Origin: Sepiola atlantica
Taxonomy: Eukaryota; Mollusca; Cephalopoda; Sepiida; Sepiolidae
Assembly: GCA_963556195.1 (NCBI GenBank)
Contig: OY744537.1
Coordinates: forward strand, 17,569,274 to 17,633,273
Direction: 5' to 3'
Length of the DNA: 64,000 bases
How positions within the stretch are numbered: position 1 is the first letter of the stretch; each line of letters opens with the position of its first letter. Below the pieces are notes generated by a model. That model saw only the letters and a program-made list of their open reading frames with translations. It was not told the DNA's origin and made no database searches. Below are positions 54,261 to 64,000 of the stretch, piece by piece. Made by a program: the position numbers and the translations under genes.

Positions 54261-55697
54261 CCAATGGAAAGTAACCAACCGACATATATTTTTCCTATGT
54301 GGGAAATGTATGGGTCATTTCCTCGTGTGACTGCATTCATAAAGCATCAAGCAAGTAGGTTGACCAAGCAATGTCACTCTCTGTCATATGCTGACGGGAA
54401 CTATGGCCAGAGTGCAGAAATTGGATCCTGTTAATTGAGGCTGGTGTGTCAATGGCAGTGAAATAATGCCACTAAAAACAAATGGAAGTATCATAGTTGG
54501 TTGCACCCGAACAGCAATACCAGGCATGTCAATCTGGCTGAACTTGATGCAGCGATCCAAGGTTTCCATCTGCCCCTTCAACGTCAGGCACCCGTGTTGT
54601 ATTTAATTACCGATCTTACATGCTTCACCCAAACTAAAATAAAATCACTTGTGTTTCAACATTAATGTTTTTCTGGCACTATTTAATGCAATTCCAGTTT
54701 AAAGTTGGTACTTTAAAATGTGCTAGAATAGAAATCCTGAAAATGCCATGCTTATATCGTAAGACGTTTTCGGGATAAGTGTATGTTCCCATGTGGGAAC
54801 AATGCCGGGTTATGAACAGAATCTATATGATAATACGCCAAGCCATTTCATGTTCGTACATACGTTATTACCTTTCACACACATTATAAAAAATGAGATC
54901 GTCTCATTAGCAAAGATGATGATTGGTGATTCATTTGATGTTGGTAAGGTAACACATTCCAATTTTACCCATTTTAAAATGAATTGTTCCAAAATCAAAT
55001 TATATCATCCTGTCAACTAAAACAGTACAGTTTTAAATAAATAAATTTCAAAATGTGACATTGTCTTTTGGGGATTTGAAGAATATTTAGCTGACAATTA
55101 TTCTTACGGTAAGATAACAGAGAATATTTAAAAAAAAAAAAAAAAAAAGAATTAAATTGATACAATTTTAAATAAATAAAGAAAGAAAGAAAGAAAGAAA
55201 GAAGAAACATGTTCGTTTTATTTATTTAAAAAATATTTAGCTGATAATGACAATTATTTTAGGAAAGAAAGAAAAAGATGTTTTTTTTCTTAATAGTATT
55301 GACCCTCACAGACATTTATGAAAATATATAGCCAATTAAGACGTGGCATATCGACTGACATTAAACAGAATGGCCCAAATGGTCCAGATTTCATTGTGGC
55401 CTATGAACGTTTTTGTTCTCAAAAAATCATCTTTTAGTCTGAGATCCTGATAAATAAGTCCTTATTTGTAATTCTACACATTGAAAAGTTGCTTGAGTAC
55501 AGTCAAACCTCTACATACGAATTTAATTCGTTCCGGGACCGAAGCGGAACTGTGAACTGAACTCTCCATTCCGTCATGAGTGCTGCCGCATAGCGGGCTA
55601 ACCAGGAAACTTCAACGTCATATGTTGGATTTTTCATTTGATGTAGAGTCAATAATTTGATCGAATTTCACGTCGTATGTTGGAAATATTCGTATGT
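54261..55697. other. No gene; A-run and (GAAA)n
   Basis: A-run 55128-55149, (GAAA)n 55180-55203. 54807-54920 shows weak likeness to 12344-12460. Nothing else recognised. Confidence 0.5.
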
Positions 55698-55975
55698 ATT
55701 GATTTACTCCTCTCCAGGAGTTAGGCACAAGGCCAGTTTTTATCTTACTCCCACAAGTAAGATGTAACCCAAGGTCGGGTCGGGAAAGTGGGTTTAAAAA
55801 TTGCCTGGGCAGCCCCGTCGGCATTCCCCGGTAGGGGCGCCTCAGGCAGTAAGCAATAAACTTACTCCTCCCCAAAGAGAGGAGGCGAAGCGTGGGAGGG
55901 TGGAACTCCTAGAACTGCACAGGACAGGCGTGCAGTATCCATCGGAACAGATACTACACTTTGATCTTAGCCAAA
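55698..55975 (-). mobile_element. U2-snRNA-headed SINE, body type A2
   Basis: Minus strand: TTTGGCTAAGATCAAAGTGT then AGTATCTGTTCCGATGGATA, CTGCACGCCTGTCCTGTGCA. The jump from GATACTGCACGC to CTGTCCTG is the same internal deletion as in 43209-43536, so these two define a sub-lineage. The tail is GTGCCTAACTCCTGGAGAGG then AGTAAATCAAT. It also lacks the GAAAAGCCAGCGC stretch. Confidence 0.88.
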
Positions 55976-56107
55976 CTGGTATCAATGTATTTGAATAAAA
56001 ATTCAATGATACAACTTGCAGTAAGTAAGTAGACAGAAGACGAGGCAACAGTAACAAAGAAACTTCATTAACTGAAGAGCGGTTAGTAAAGGGAGACAAT
56101 CTAGCTG
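55976..56107. other. Spacer
   Basis: Contains the left flank TCTAGCTG of the next element. Confidence 0.5.
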
Positions 56108-56732
56108 CAGTGTTGTCAATTTAGTGGTTTTACTGCTAAATCTGGAGATTTTGTTTGAAAATCTAGCTCGGAAAATTTGGATCTAGAGGTATTTTTTTCT
56201 GTAAAATCTGGAGATTTCGTTTATCAATCCATACACACTCGATTTCAGATTTCAGTTAAACTACTTTCCATATTCATTTCCTCTCTAGTCATCATATGAG
56301 ATTATTTCATAAGCTTATATTCCATATATGATATATGCAGAACAACAGTAGTAGTTGTACATTTAAAAAAAAAAATGTTAATATTTTTAAATCCCCAGAA
56401 TCCATCGACTCTATAAACCCTAATCCACTCTGACTTTATAAATATTTTGTTAAACTTTACATTTCTCGATTAGTCAGACACACAACTCGTTCATGAATTA
56501 CGTCCCTTGTCTGTTTGCTTGTTTTTTACATTTAAATTCAATACAAATAAAATTAAAGTGACAAATAACAATTTAAATAACATTAAAATTAAAAATATGT
56601 ATAGAAAACATCAAAAATTATGGATATTCGTAATATTTTTATATAGGGTACGAAAAGTTAAAATCTAGCAGTTTTCTGGAGATTTTTTTATTCCGATCTA
56701 GCAGGCTTTGAAAATCTCAGTTAACAACACTG
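56108..56732. mobile_element. 625-bp hAT-like non-autonomous element
   Basis: The left end CAGTGTTGTCAATTTAGTGG and inverse right end CAGTGTTGTTAACTGAGATT share hAT-style CAGTGTTG termini. Flanks TCTAGCTG (56100-56107) and CCTAACTG (56733-56740) agree at 6 of 8 bases. Sub-terminal ATCTGGAGATTT-type motifs occur in both halves. Non-coding. Confidence 0.75.
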
Positions 56733-56748
56733 CCTAACTGTGTATGTA

Positions 56749-57204
56749 CTAGTGATGGGACGATTCCAGTATTTTTCCAGATTCCGATACAATTACTGAT
56801 TTTTTTTATTTCTAAATTCACGATTCCGATACCGTTACCGATTCTGATTCTATTTAAAGTTCTAAATATTTAGCTATAGAGTTGTTGTTTTTTATTTTCA
56901 GATTACCGCAAAAACCCATGTAATATATGCATATATTCTCGCAAACGTAAAAATACACCTGGGGAGGGGGGGGGGTCTATAGATTTTAGATTAACTGGTA
57001 ATTTTAAATCAATGAATATTTATTATTTTGTCATTTGTACCATTAATGGAAAATTAAGTTTCAAACAAAAATAAACAAAAATAACAATTAAAAGAATCGT
57101 TTTTGGCATGAGAAAATAGGGACAAATTTTCCCGATTCTGATACCGATTCCGATACTCCAAAAGTTCTGATTTTTCCGATTTTGATTAATCTTCCCAACA
57201 CGAG
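56749..57204. mobile_element. 456-bp hAT-like element adjoining the previous one
   Basis: The left end CTAGTGATGGGACGATTCCA and inverse right end CTCGTGTTGGGAAGATTAAT are imperfect inverted repeats. TGTATGTA (56741-56748) and TGTTTTTA (57205-57212) match at 6 of 8. Sub-terminal CCGATACCGATTC repeats occur at both ends. Only eight bases separate it from the preceding target site. Confidence 0.65.
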
Positions 57205-57212
57205 TGTTTTTA

Positions 57213-57755
57213 AGAAAATGCTTATGGAGGCATAAATAAATAAAATAAAATACAGATCGTTCAAAATGCCGTACAGAGTAGGAAATTAAGAAAATCATGA
57301 AAAAGAACAAAAATTTGGTAACCGGAACTCCTCATGATAATGATTCTTTTCAAAATTGCAAAAGACATCTTACAAAAAATCAAACCCTGTTTTGTCTTCA
57401 TTCTTACAATGGAGGCTTGTATGTGATTTAATGGCTGCAGACATGTTTATATTATTGGCTGACTTTACAACAACAAAAAAGAATAAAAACCCAAACATGG
57501 TTCATTTGGTGTAGCTTGAGGGCTGATTGTCACTGTTGACTAATGGTTAATTAACTTGTCGACACTCAATGCTTAGTGATTGACCCTCAAGGCTATGGTT
57601 TTATTATAGATCCATTTTCCCACACTGCTTGTTACTTGACTAAACACCCATCTCTATATATAAAAGACGAAAGTTGTATGTCTGTTTTTCATGATTTCTT
57701 CCATCCAATGCGGACAACAAACACATACAAATTATAAATCATTGAACCCTGAGAA
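57213..57755. other. No gene recognised
   Basis: AT-rich sequence between hAT-like elements and a LINE fragment. Confidence 0.5.
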
Positions 57756-58215
57756 TTGTCTATAGCAAAAACTGTACTTTATCCCAGAAGAGACATTGTT
57801 AGTCTTTCTCTACTCTATTGCTATTTCTATGGAAGGTGCTCAACTGATCTTCAATCTCTGATTCCGACTTGTAAGACATTCACAGCAAGAACTCGTCTCT
57901 CTATGACAAGTGTAATGAACTCCCCTTTCTTCCTTCATGTGTCTTACATCAAATGGAATTTCCAAGAACTTTCCAGCTGTGGAACACGTTACCATATGAT
58001 TGATTCCCTGCTTGCTACAATGTGGTCATCTTGAAATCCAATGTCAATAAATACTTTTCATAAATCGTCCTCATAAGTCATCAAACTTTGTTCATTCCAT
58101 TCATTATTTTCAATCCTCTCCTAATATTCTTCATCATTCATCTGACAATCTATCCATCTCATTAATTCTTATCCTCGGGTGGATTTTAGCCTTCATACGC
58201 GGTGACTCATTAGTA
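57756..58215 (+). pseudogene. LINE C-terminus and 3' UTR (family 2, copy b)
   Basis: The plus-strand frame reads PRRDIVSLSLLYCYFYGRCS, TDLQSLIPTCKTFTARTRLS, and after a frameshift FPRTFQLWNTLPYD and KSNVNKYF. The 3' UTR ends CTTATCCTCGGGTGGATTTT, AGCCTTCATACGCGGTGACT, CATTAG. This is the same LINE family as 44.1-44.97 kb (minus). 5' truncated. Confidence 0.8.
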
Positions 58216-58559
58216 AATGAAATAACAACATAAAAAAAAACAAATTGGGACTAATATGCTCTCATTGTGACATTGATTTTAAATCGAAAGACTGAACCCT
58301 GACTCCAAAACCAATCAATGATAATGAATAAAAGTCTCTCTTTTAAATTGAACGCAAGAAATAACATTTATTTTCTTTAAAATAATCTTTTTACTCAACA
58401 AATACTTTATTTTTCATTTTAAAATGTGAGCTAAGATTGAAAAAGGGAAGACCTGAAACTCAACGTTTTGCCCAAGTGTTGAGTGGACTTTTTCAAGAGT
58501 GAAAGCTAAAAATGGCAAAAGACGATATCTGTAATTTTGGGGAAATATATATGGTAACC

Positions 58560-58613
<54 letters not shown>

Positions 58614-58948
58614 ATGGTAATAATCCAGGTGAAAAATATCCACAGGGTGGTAATCCAGAGAATTTTAACCGGGTTTATAAAAAGTGCTCAATATCAAAAT
58701 AGAGCTTTATATATGATAATATATGATTTTTTAATTTTTAATTTTTAATTTTAATTTTTTAACGGCTTTAATTTTTGAAATGTTAAATTTCTTTCCTTCT
58801 TCTTCTCTTTCTCTATCCCTCCACTTCATTCTCTCCAAATATGATCTGAGGTTAAGATCGGATTCTAACTCTGCCTGATGAGATCTCAGTTTATAGTAAC
58901 TGTTGATCGATAACATCGACATGCCAGTGTCGCAGATTTTGTACATGT

Positions 58949-59022
<74 letters not shown>

Positions 59023-59358
59023 GGCTGATTAGTTTGATCGTACACATGTGAGTGTTTGCTCTAAATTTTTGTTTGTTCTTTTGTTTATTTTCACCTTAAA
59101 ATGAAACTGATGTATGATGTGGGTGTTTTTCAAGACACTCTAATCTAAGAACTCTTATTATTTGTGAACTTTTTCTGATGATTTTGTAGTGTTGCAGAGA
59201 CGATATTGACATACAAATGTTGTTTGGCACAAAACAAATGAAACGGACCGTTAAATATATCTCACAGAAATTTGGAATTTTTGGAAATGTGAAAAAAATA
59301 AAAATAAAAATAAAAGTAATAAAACAGACCATGGTTATTGGAATATAATAAAAAAATG
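58216..59358. repeat. AT-rich stretch with two (TA)n arrays
   Basis: TA arrays lie at 58563-58610 and 58951-59021. ATTTTTAATTTTTAATTTT slippage occurs near 58728-58762. TGAAACTCAACGTTTTGCCC (58453) is a fold-back-like terminus without a visible partner inside this stretch; a similar inverted segment, AACGTTGAGTTTCAGG, is at 60179. No gene. Confidence 0.6.
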
Positions 59359-59359
<1 letters not shown>

Positions 59360-59411
<52 letters not shown>

Positions 59412-59851
59412 GAAGAAGAATGGAAAGGAATTAGAGAAGCAAAAGTCAAATCATAATTCAATTCAATTGCTCAGAGCAAGGTACATTCCGCAAAAAAGGC
59501 AATTTATTCAAGTTAAATTTTCCTTAAGCCAGGCTTTTCAAAGATCAAAATCTTATCATCAGAGGAAGTCACTGGGATAGATAAGTTGGCAAAGGCCAAG
59601 ATTTAAAATTTGAAAAAATAAAATAAAAGTTGTAGGGGGAAGAAACACAGGGCAAAATTCTGCCCGAATGCAAGCAAATGTCTGATTGCTAAAAATGCTC
59701 TGATGATAAGATTTTGATCTTTGAAAAGCCTGGCTTAAGGAAAATTTAACTTGAATAAATTGCCTTTTTATTATTTATACCTTGCTCTGAGCAATTGAAT
59801 TGAATTATGATTTGACTTTTGCTTCTCTAATTCCTTTCCATTCTTCTTCAT
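59360..59851. repeat. (TA)n and fold-back element, about 440 bp
   Basis: TA array 59360-59409. Arms 59409-59573 and 59694-59851 are inverted: AATGAAGAAGAATGGAAAGG, ATTCAATTGCTCAGAGCAAG, TTTTCCTTAAGCCAGGCTTT, CAAAATCTTATCATCAGAG. Confidence 0.85.
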
Positions 59852-59934
59852 TCTACCTGCTCTATCCTGGATATTGAGCTATATACTCTTCACAATAGGT
59901 TTCACTTTTCCTAAAAGTTCGCTTTTAGTACACC

Positions 59935-59998
<64 letters not shown>

Positions 59999-61145
59999 CA
60001 TATACATATATTATTTTTTAATATATATACATGCATATGTATGTATATATATACATATTTGCTTACCTTCTCTACCTACACATATTTAAATTTATTGTAT
60101 TCCCCCAAATTACAGATCTTCTCATCTTTTGCCATTTTTAGCTTTCCCATCTTGAAAAAGCTCACGCAACAATTGGGTTTAACGTTGAGTTTCAGGTCTT
60201 CCCTTTTTCTATTTTAGCTCATGCCATCAGATTTATTTTATCCTTAATTTCTCATTTTTAATATCTGTAAATTTACTTTATGATTCAATTTAATAGTGAA
60301 AAGAAAAGTCTAAGTAAAAAAAGAAAAAAATACCATACACTATTTGTTCAGATTGTTGAGGTTATATCTATATTTTATTATAAAGGGTCTCCATTGGAAA
60401 TATTTATACAAAAATTATACAAAACTAGTGGGATCTGTGTCCCGGCATTACCCAAACTGTTAAAGCCTTTATCCACGATATAAAATTTTTTTTAAAAAGT
60501 TATTTGGAGGGAGGGGGGGGGGAGTAGTCACTGATTTGTTGGCTTAACTGTAATGTGTATGTGTGTTTGGCAAGGAGCTGTATATTTAATTTACAATTTA
60601 ACAAAAGAATGAAATTACTGACTTGAGTGCGAATGAACCAAAATACATTATGGTGGATTTTAATTTCATAATAAATAGAGACTAAACAGATTTACAAAGT
60701 TTGAGTATATTTTACCTATTTTAAGATCCTTTAATGGCGTCTTAACTTGAGAAAATTGAATATTTTCTGAGACCATAATATTAGTTATATTAGTCCTACT
60801 TCAACATAGTTTTCGTTAAAGCACTATGTTTCTCTTACATAATTATTTGAATAGAAAAGTTCAAGTGACACCTAGAGGGTCAGAGGTGACCCCAGAACGG
60901 AAGTTGACGAAATCATGTGCCTTCCGGACAGAGATAATTCTGTCTCTTCCTGGCGACACTTTAAGCAGAGGAGACGTGTTCAAGGCGCCGTCCTATATAA
61001 ATGGGGGGGGGGGAGGTAGCTAGGTAACGAGACAAGTTATCTGTCTGTCTATCAATCTGTCTTTCTCTTTCGTGTGAATTTTATTAACAATTCCATAGCT
61101 GACATTGGGGGGGGGGGCACTCTGTATGATGATGTTGAAAGAGAA
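59852..61145. other. No gene; TA array, repeat terminus and a TATA-like site
   Basis: TA array 59939-59993. ACTAGTGGGATCTGTGTCCC plus GGCATTACCC at 60424-60453 is another start of the 3778-type element. CCTATATAAATGGGGG at 60993 is a TATA-like string followed by a G-run, without a supported transcription unit. The G-run at 61108-61118 precedes the next element. Confidence 0.45.
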
Positions 61146-62050
61146 GTACCACTCCAGGGTTTGTGCCTAATTTCCGTGACTGCTCGGCAGCAGCGATCCG
61201 ACAGCCCACGGAAGCGTCCGAGACCTGCCGAGTCGAAAACGAGGCTGTAAACAAAACTGGACAAAAAAAAAAAATGTCTGTCGTGCAACCCTAACTGGCG
61301 ACTCGGAGGCCCAGGGCATACGGTGGAAATAGACGAGTCTCTATTCAACCGCCGGGAAAAAAAAACAATGCTTGCCGTGTTTTCTCCAGCCGCTCTGGGT
61401 CTTCGGGGGGGATACGACCCCGCAGAGAAGGAGGGGTTTCCTGGTGACAGTGCCTAACAGGAATGCCGAAACCCTAACTCTTCCAATAATCAAGCCAGTA
61501 CCTGGGACGACGGTAGTATCCGATTGCTGGAGGGCGTATAACAGTCTTTCGCTCAGCCTAACAAAACAAGCAGCAACAAAAGTAGTAGTAAACACTGAAT
61601 ATCTACGAAAAAATATACGTAATTCCCCCCCCCCCAAAAAAAAAATATATAAAAAAGAACTTGCCTAATTGTAAAATTGACTTCTTTGCTTTACGTAACA
61701 CGAAACACATAAAAAAAAACATGAAAATGTTTCATTTTGCCCACGAAAACAATAAAAAAAAAGTTTATTTATAGTTCTTCAGCTATGAGTTTGTTCATTT
61801 CTTTCATTTTTTTTTATAAAAATATATGCATTTTTTTTCTTTCCGTATATTCATCGTCTTATATTGTCGTCTGCCAACCTTCCATTTTTTTTTTTTGCAC
61901 GAATTTTCGGTTTTGTTTATACAGCCGCGTTTTCGTCTCGAAAGCCTCGTTTTCGACTCGGCAGGTCTCGGACGCTTCCGCGACCTGTCGGATCGATGCG
62001 GCCGAGCAGTCACGGAAATTAGGTGCAAACCCTGGAGTAGTACCTACTTT
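61146..62050. mobile_element. Merlin-type DNA transposon remnant with long inverted ends
   Basis: The left arm (61146-61253: GTACCACTCCAGGGTTTGTG, CCTAATTTCCGTGACTGCTC, GAGACCTGCCGAGTCGAAAA) is inverted at 61945-62050. Between them is a broken transposase related to IS1016/ISXO2 (61302-61545). Merlin elements with long terminal repeats are known in animals. I could not see a clear 8-9-bp target duplication. Confidence 0.65.
61302..61545 (+). pseudogene. Merlin/ISXO2-like transposase fragment
   Basis: A first frame reads LGGPGHTVEIDESLFNRR, containing the first catalytic Asp (VEIDES, 61323-61340). After a frameshift in the A-run, the second frame reads VFGGDTTPQRRRGFLVTVPN, RNAETLTLPIIKPVPGTTVV and SDCWRAYNSL, containing the second Asp (SDCW, 61519-61530). 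GGPGxxVEIDES, RVPNRxxxTLxxII, PGTxxxSDCWxAY is the signature order of the ISXO2-like DDE domain found in Merlin transposons. The third acidic residue and the C-terminus are missing. A pseudogene. Confidence 0.8.
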
Positions 62051-63166
62051 TGTTACTGCACTACCAAATAAATACACTTCACGTTGTGAACAAATTTATG
62101 CCATCAAATAAAGATACTTCTATTGTTGTATAAATTTGCACCACGGACATAAAGACTTTCAATTTACTTTAATTAGCTGAAAAACCGGCTGAAACTTAAA
62201 ACATATCCTAAGCATCACAAACAAAACAAGGAAGTGATTAGGTCACTCTACAAATTATCAAGAGGGATTTTCTCAATATATATCATTAAGGAAAGAGTTT
62301 ATCATTAACTTATAACTATACTCATAGAACATGGCTCTATCTTTAAATGCATTATTGTACAGTAATTAACTTATAATTGTTATTTCCTTCTAATCTCAAA
62401 TAATAATAATAAGTATTAAGTCTTTATCCTTGACTTAAACATTATTTACTCATATACACACATCATTATCAGGAGTTTTTTTCTTTATTTTTTAAAATCA
62501 TATTTCCTTTACTGATTGATCAGAATGTTTGTTTGTTTTTCACTCACGGTGTTAAATATGTTAGATAGTAAGGGGGTGTGAGATTGCAGGGGCTCTGATT
62601 GGTCAAGAAGTTAGGAGAAAAAATCGTCTTTGAAGCAATCAGAATTTAAGTAGTTTGTTGATATTCAGAAATGGTGGTGTACGAAATCCTGTCGGGGCTT
62701 TCTGCCCGAGGTCTACTTAGAAAAGAAAATGTTAAAAGGTTCTAGGAGTCTATGATGCAACTAACCACCAGACCAGAAAGGTCGGTTTTAAGCATTAAAT
62801 AAATTAAAAGTGTGATTATTCAGCATGTTCATCCTATTCATCCAGCTATGGGGAATAAAATGATGACAAATCACTGGAGACTGTGACACAATGGGAACTT
62901 GCTGGTGTAATTTTCATTGATTAATTAAGTTAAATTAATTACAGAATAATTAATTAAACGAAATTGAGTTCATAGATTTTGGGCGATATTAAACGAACGA
63001 TTTTATTTCAAAGGTCATATTCTTGTGTTGAGTGACAATCTAAAAAAAATGTTGACTTGGGTTTGAGGATTTTGAATTGTGTGACCGTCCACACTGATGA
63101 TTCCCGGTCAAAAGGATGAAACATATGTGTCTGTAGATGAGAATCTAATGATATTTATCGTAATAT

Positions 63167-63171
<5 letters not shown>
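62051..63171. other. No gene recognised; repeat block near its end
   Basis: 63089-63155 (ACTGATGATTCCCGGTCAAA, GGATGAAACATATGTGTCTG) is a diverged copy of the block at 25.70 and 27.94 kb. 62575-62780 is less AT-rich, with GCTCTGATTGGTCAAG, but has no frame of interest. Confidence 0.5.

Positions 63172-63219
<48 letters not shown>
63172..63219. repeat. (TA)n microsatellite
   Basis: About 23 TA units. Confidence 0.95.
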
Positions 63220-63222
<3 letters not shown>

Positions 63223-63313
63223 TAAAAATGATAAAATGATCCAACGTAATGGAAAATGAAAATGGAAAGCCAAAAACTATATTATTTATGTATTCACCAA
63301 CATTTCGTCTTTT

Positions 63314-63315
<2 letters not shown>
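63220..63315. other. Spacer between arrays
   Basis: Contains AACATTTCGTC, a motif of the fold-back terminus kind. No gene. Confidence 0.4.

Positions 63316-63398
<83 letters not shown>
63316..63398. repeat. (GT)n microsatellite
   Basis: About 41 uninterrupted GT units. Confidence 0.97.
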
Positions 63399-63402
<4 letters not shown>

Positions 63403-63504
63403 GTTCATGATTAAAAGTTAAAAAAAAAGAAAAGGGAAAAAGCTAGCTGGCCGGTTTCACTCACTTCACAAAAGCTGTATCAAGGGATTAAAAGAAAAAG
63501 GAGA

Positions 63505-63506
<2 letters not shown>

Positions 63507-63559
<53 letters not shown>
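63507..63559. repeat. (TA)n microsatellite
   Basis: About 26 TA units. Confidence 0.95.
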
Positions 63560-63564
<5 letters not shown>

Positions 63565-63695
63565 GGAATTTTTTTTAACCTTCAAAACTGAAAAAAAAAA
63601 AAAAAATTGTTGAAAGATTTTTGTCTAGTAAGTCAATCAATCTACTGCAATCACTATATTAGTTAACTTCCAAGAATTTACTCTAATATAAATAT

Positions 63696-63838
63696 ATTTT
63701 ATATATGTTTTATATATGTATATATATATATGTATATATATATATGTATATGTATATATATATATGTATATATATATGTATATATATATATGTATATATA
63801 TGTATATATGTATATATCTCTCTATATATATATATATA

Positions 63839-63882
<44 letters not shown>
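63696..63882. repeat. Complex (TA)n/(TATG)n/(TC) array
   Basis: TA runs broken regularly by TGTA and CTCTC. The Tyr-Ile frames here are artefacts. Confidence 0.95.
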
Positions 63883-63885
<3 letters not shown>

Positions 63886-64000
63886 GTATTTGTATGTAAT
63901 TGTTTTTATTGGTGATTGCAGCTTTCGTTGTATTTTTGCTTACTATTATTTCGATTGTCTCACTTCCTAAGTGATTACGATTCAGAAAATTGCATATATA

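Noticed and set aside
27548..56099. Recurrent open frame beginning MPGQPRRHSPVGAPQAVSNK at several loci
   Set aside because: The same peptide appears because the same SINE body recurs (27.5, 43.3, 55.8 kb). The frame opens in SINE sequence and has no independent support as a gene.
60993..61020. Core promoter (CCTATATAAATGGGGG)
   Set aside because: A TATA-like string alone in AT-rich DNA, with no downstream transcript evidence.

Overview
This window reads as intergenic or intronic DNA from an animal, most likely a mollusc and possibly a cephalopod. That is an inference from the repeat content: very dense (TA)n and (CA)n arrays, decayed LINEs, Penelope-, Gypsy- and mariner-type elements, many fold-back MITEs, and short (TTAGGG)n tracts. 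I found no convincing host protein-coding exon, no intact tRNA, rRNA or snRNA gene, no CRISPR array and no operon. Almost every open reading frame over 60 codons is a shadow of a microsatellite, a SINE or a broken transposable element.

Layout. 0.6-1.4 kb: a broken Penelope-like C-terminal region. 1.85-2.57 kb: an inverted repeat enclosing a 5S-rRNA-headed SINE. 2.66-3.04 kb: a Tc1/mariner-type MITE, with a second copy at 50.4 kb. 3.8-8.7 kb: low-copy duplications, fold-backs and TA arrays. 8.9-10.8 kb: a decayed Gypsy-type pol and a LINE tail. 14.87 and 48.30 kb: two copies of a 480-bp MITE with 8-bp target duplications. 16.9-17.55 kb: seventeen copies of a 38-bp minisatellite. 19.0-21.46 kb: a LINE reverse transcriptase (minus strand) split by a 3 x 162-bp tandem repeat. 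23.9-25.17 kb: a decayed mariner. 26.2-28.6 kb: fold-backs and a SINE. 31.12-33.12 kb: a 2-kb fold-back element with about 600-bp arms. 33.6-35.5 kb: three successive elements with 8-bp target duplications. 36-38.2 kb: three snRNA-headed SINEs. 38.7-42.1 kb: fold-backs and a SINE broken by a MITE. 43.0-44.04 kb: a three-level nested insertion. 44-47.5 kb: LINE tails. 52.6-54.3 kb: LINE tails and an LTR-type reverse transcriptase. 56.1-57.2 kb: two adjacent hAT-like elements. 57.76-58.2 kb: a LINE tail. 61.15-62.05 kb: a remnant of a Merlin (IS1016/ISXO2-like) DNA transposon.

The most notable recurring unit is a SINE family whose 5' end matches the start of U2 snRNA and whose 3' end is a shared GTGYCTAACTC...GGAG(G)TAAATMAATA-type tail. 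At least ten copies or fragments fall into two body types (A and B). Two A copies share the same internal deletion, and one has a U1-like start. Nested insertions and perfect target duplications let several insertion events be ordered in time. Nothing suggests that the elements work together beyond the usual parasitism: SINEs depend on LINE machinery and MITEs on transposases supplied elsewhere. All family names come from motif recognition by eye, not from database searches.
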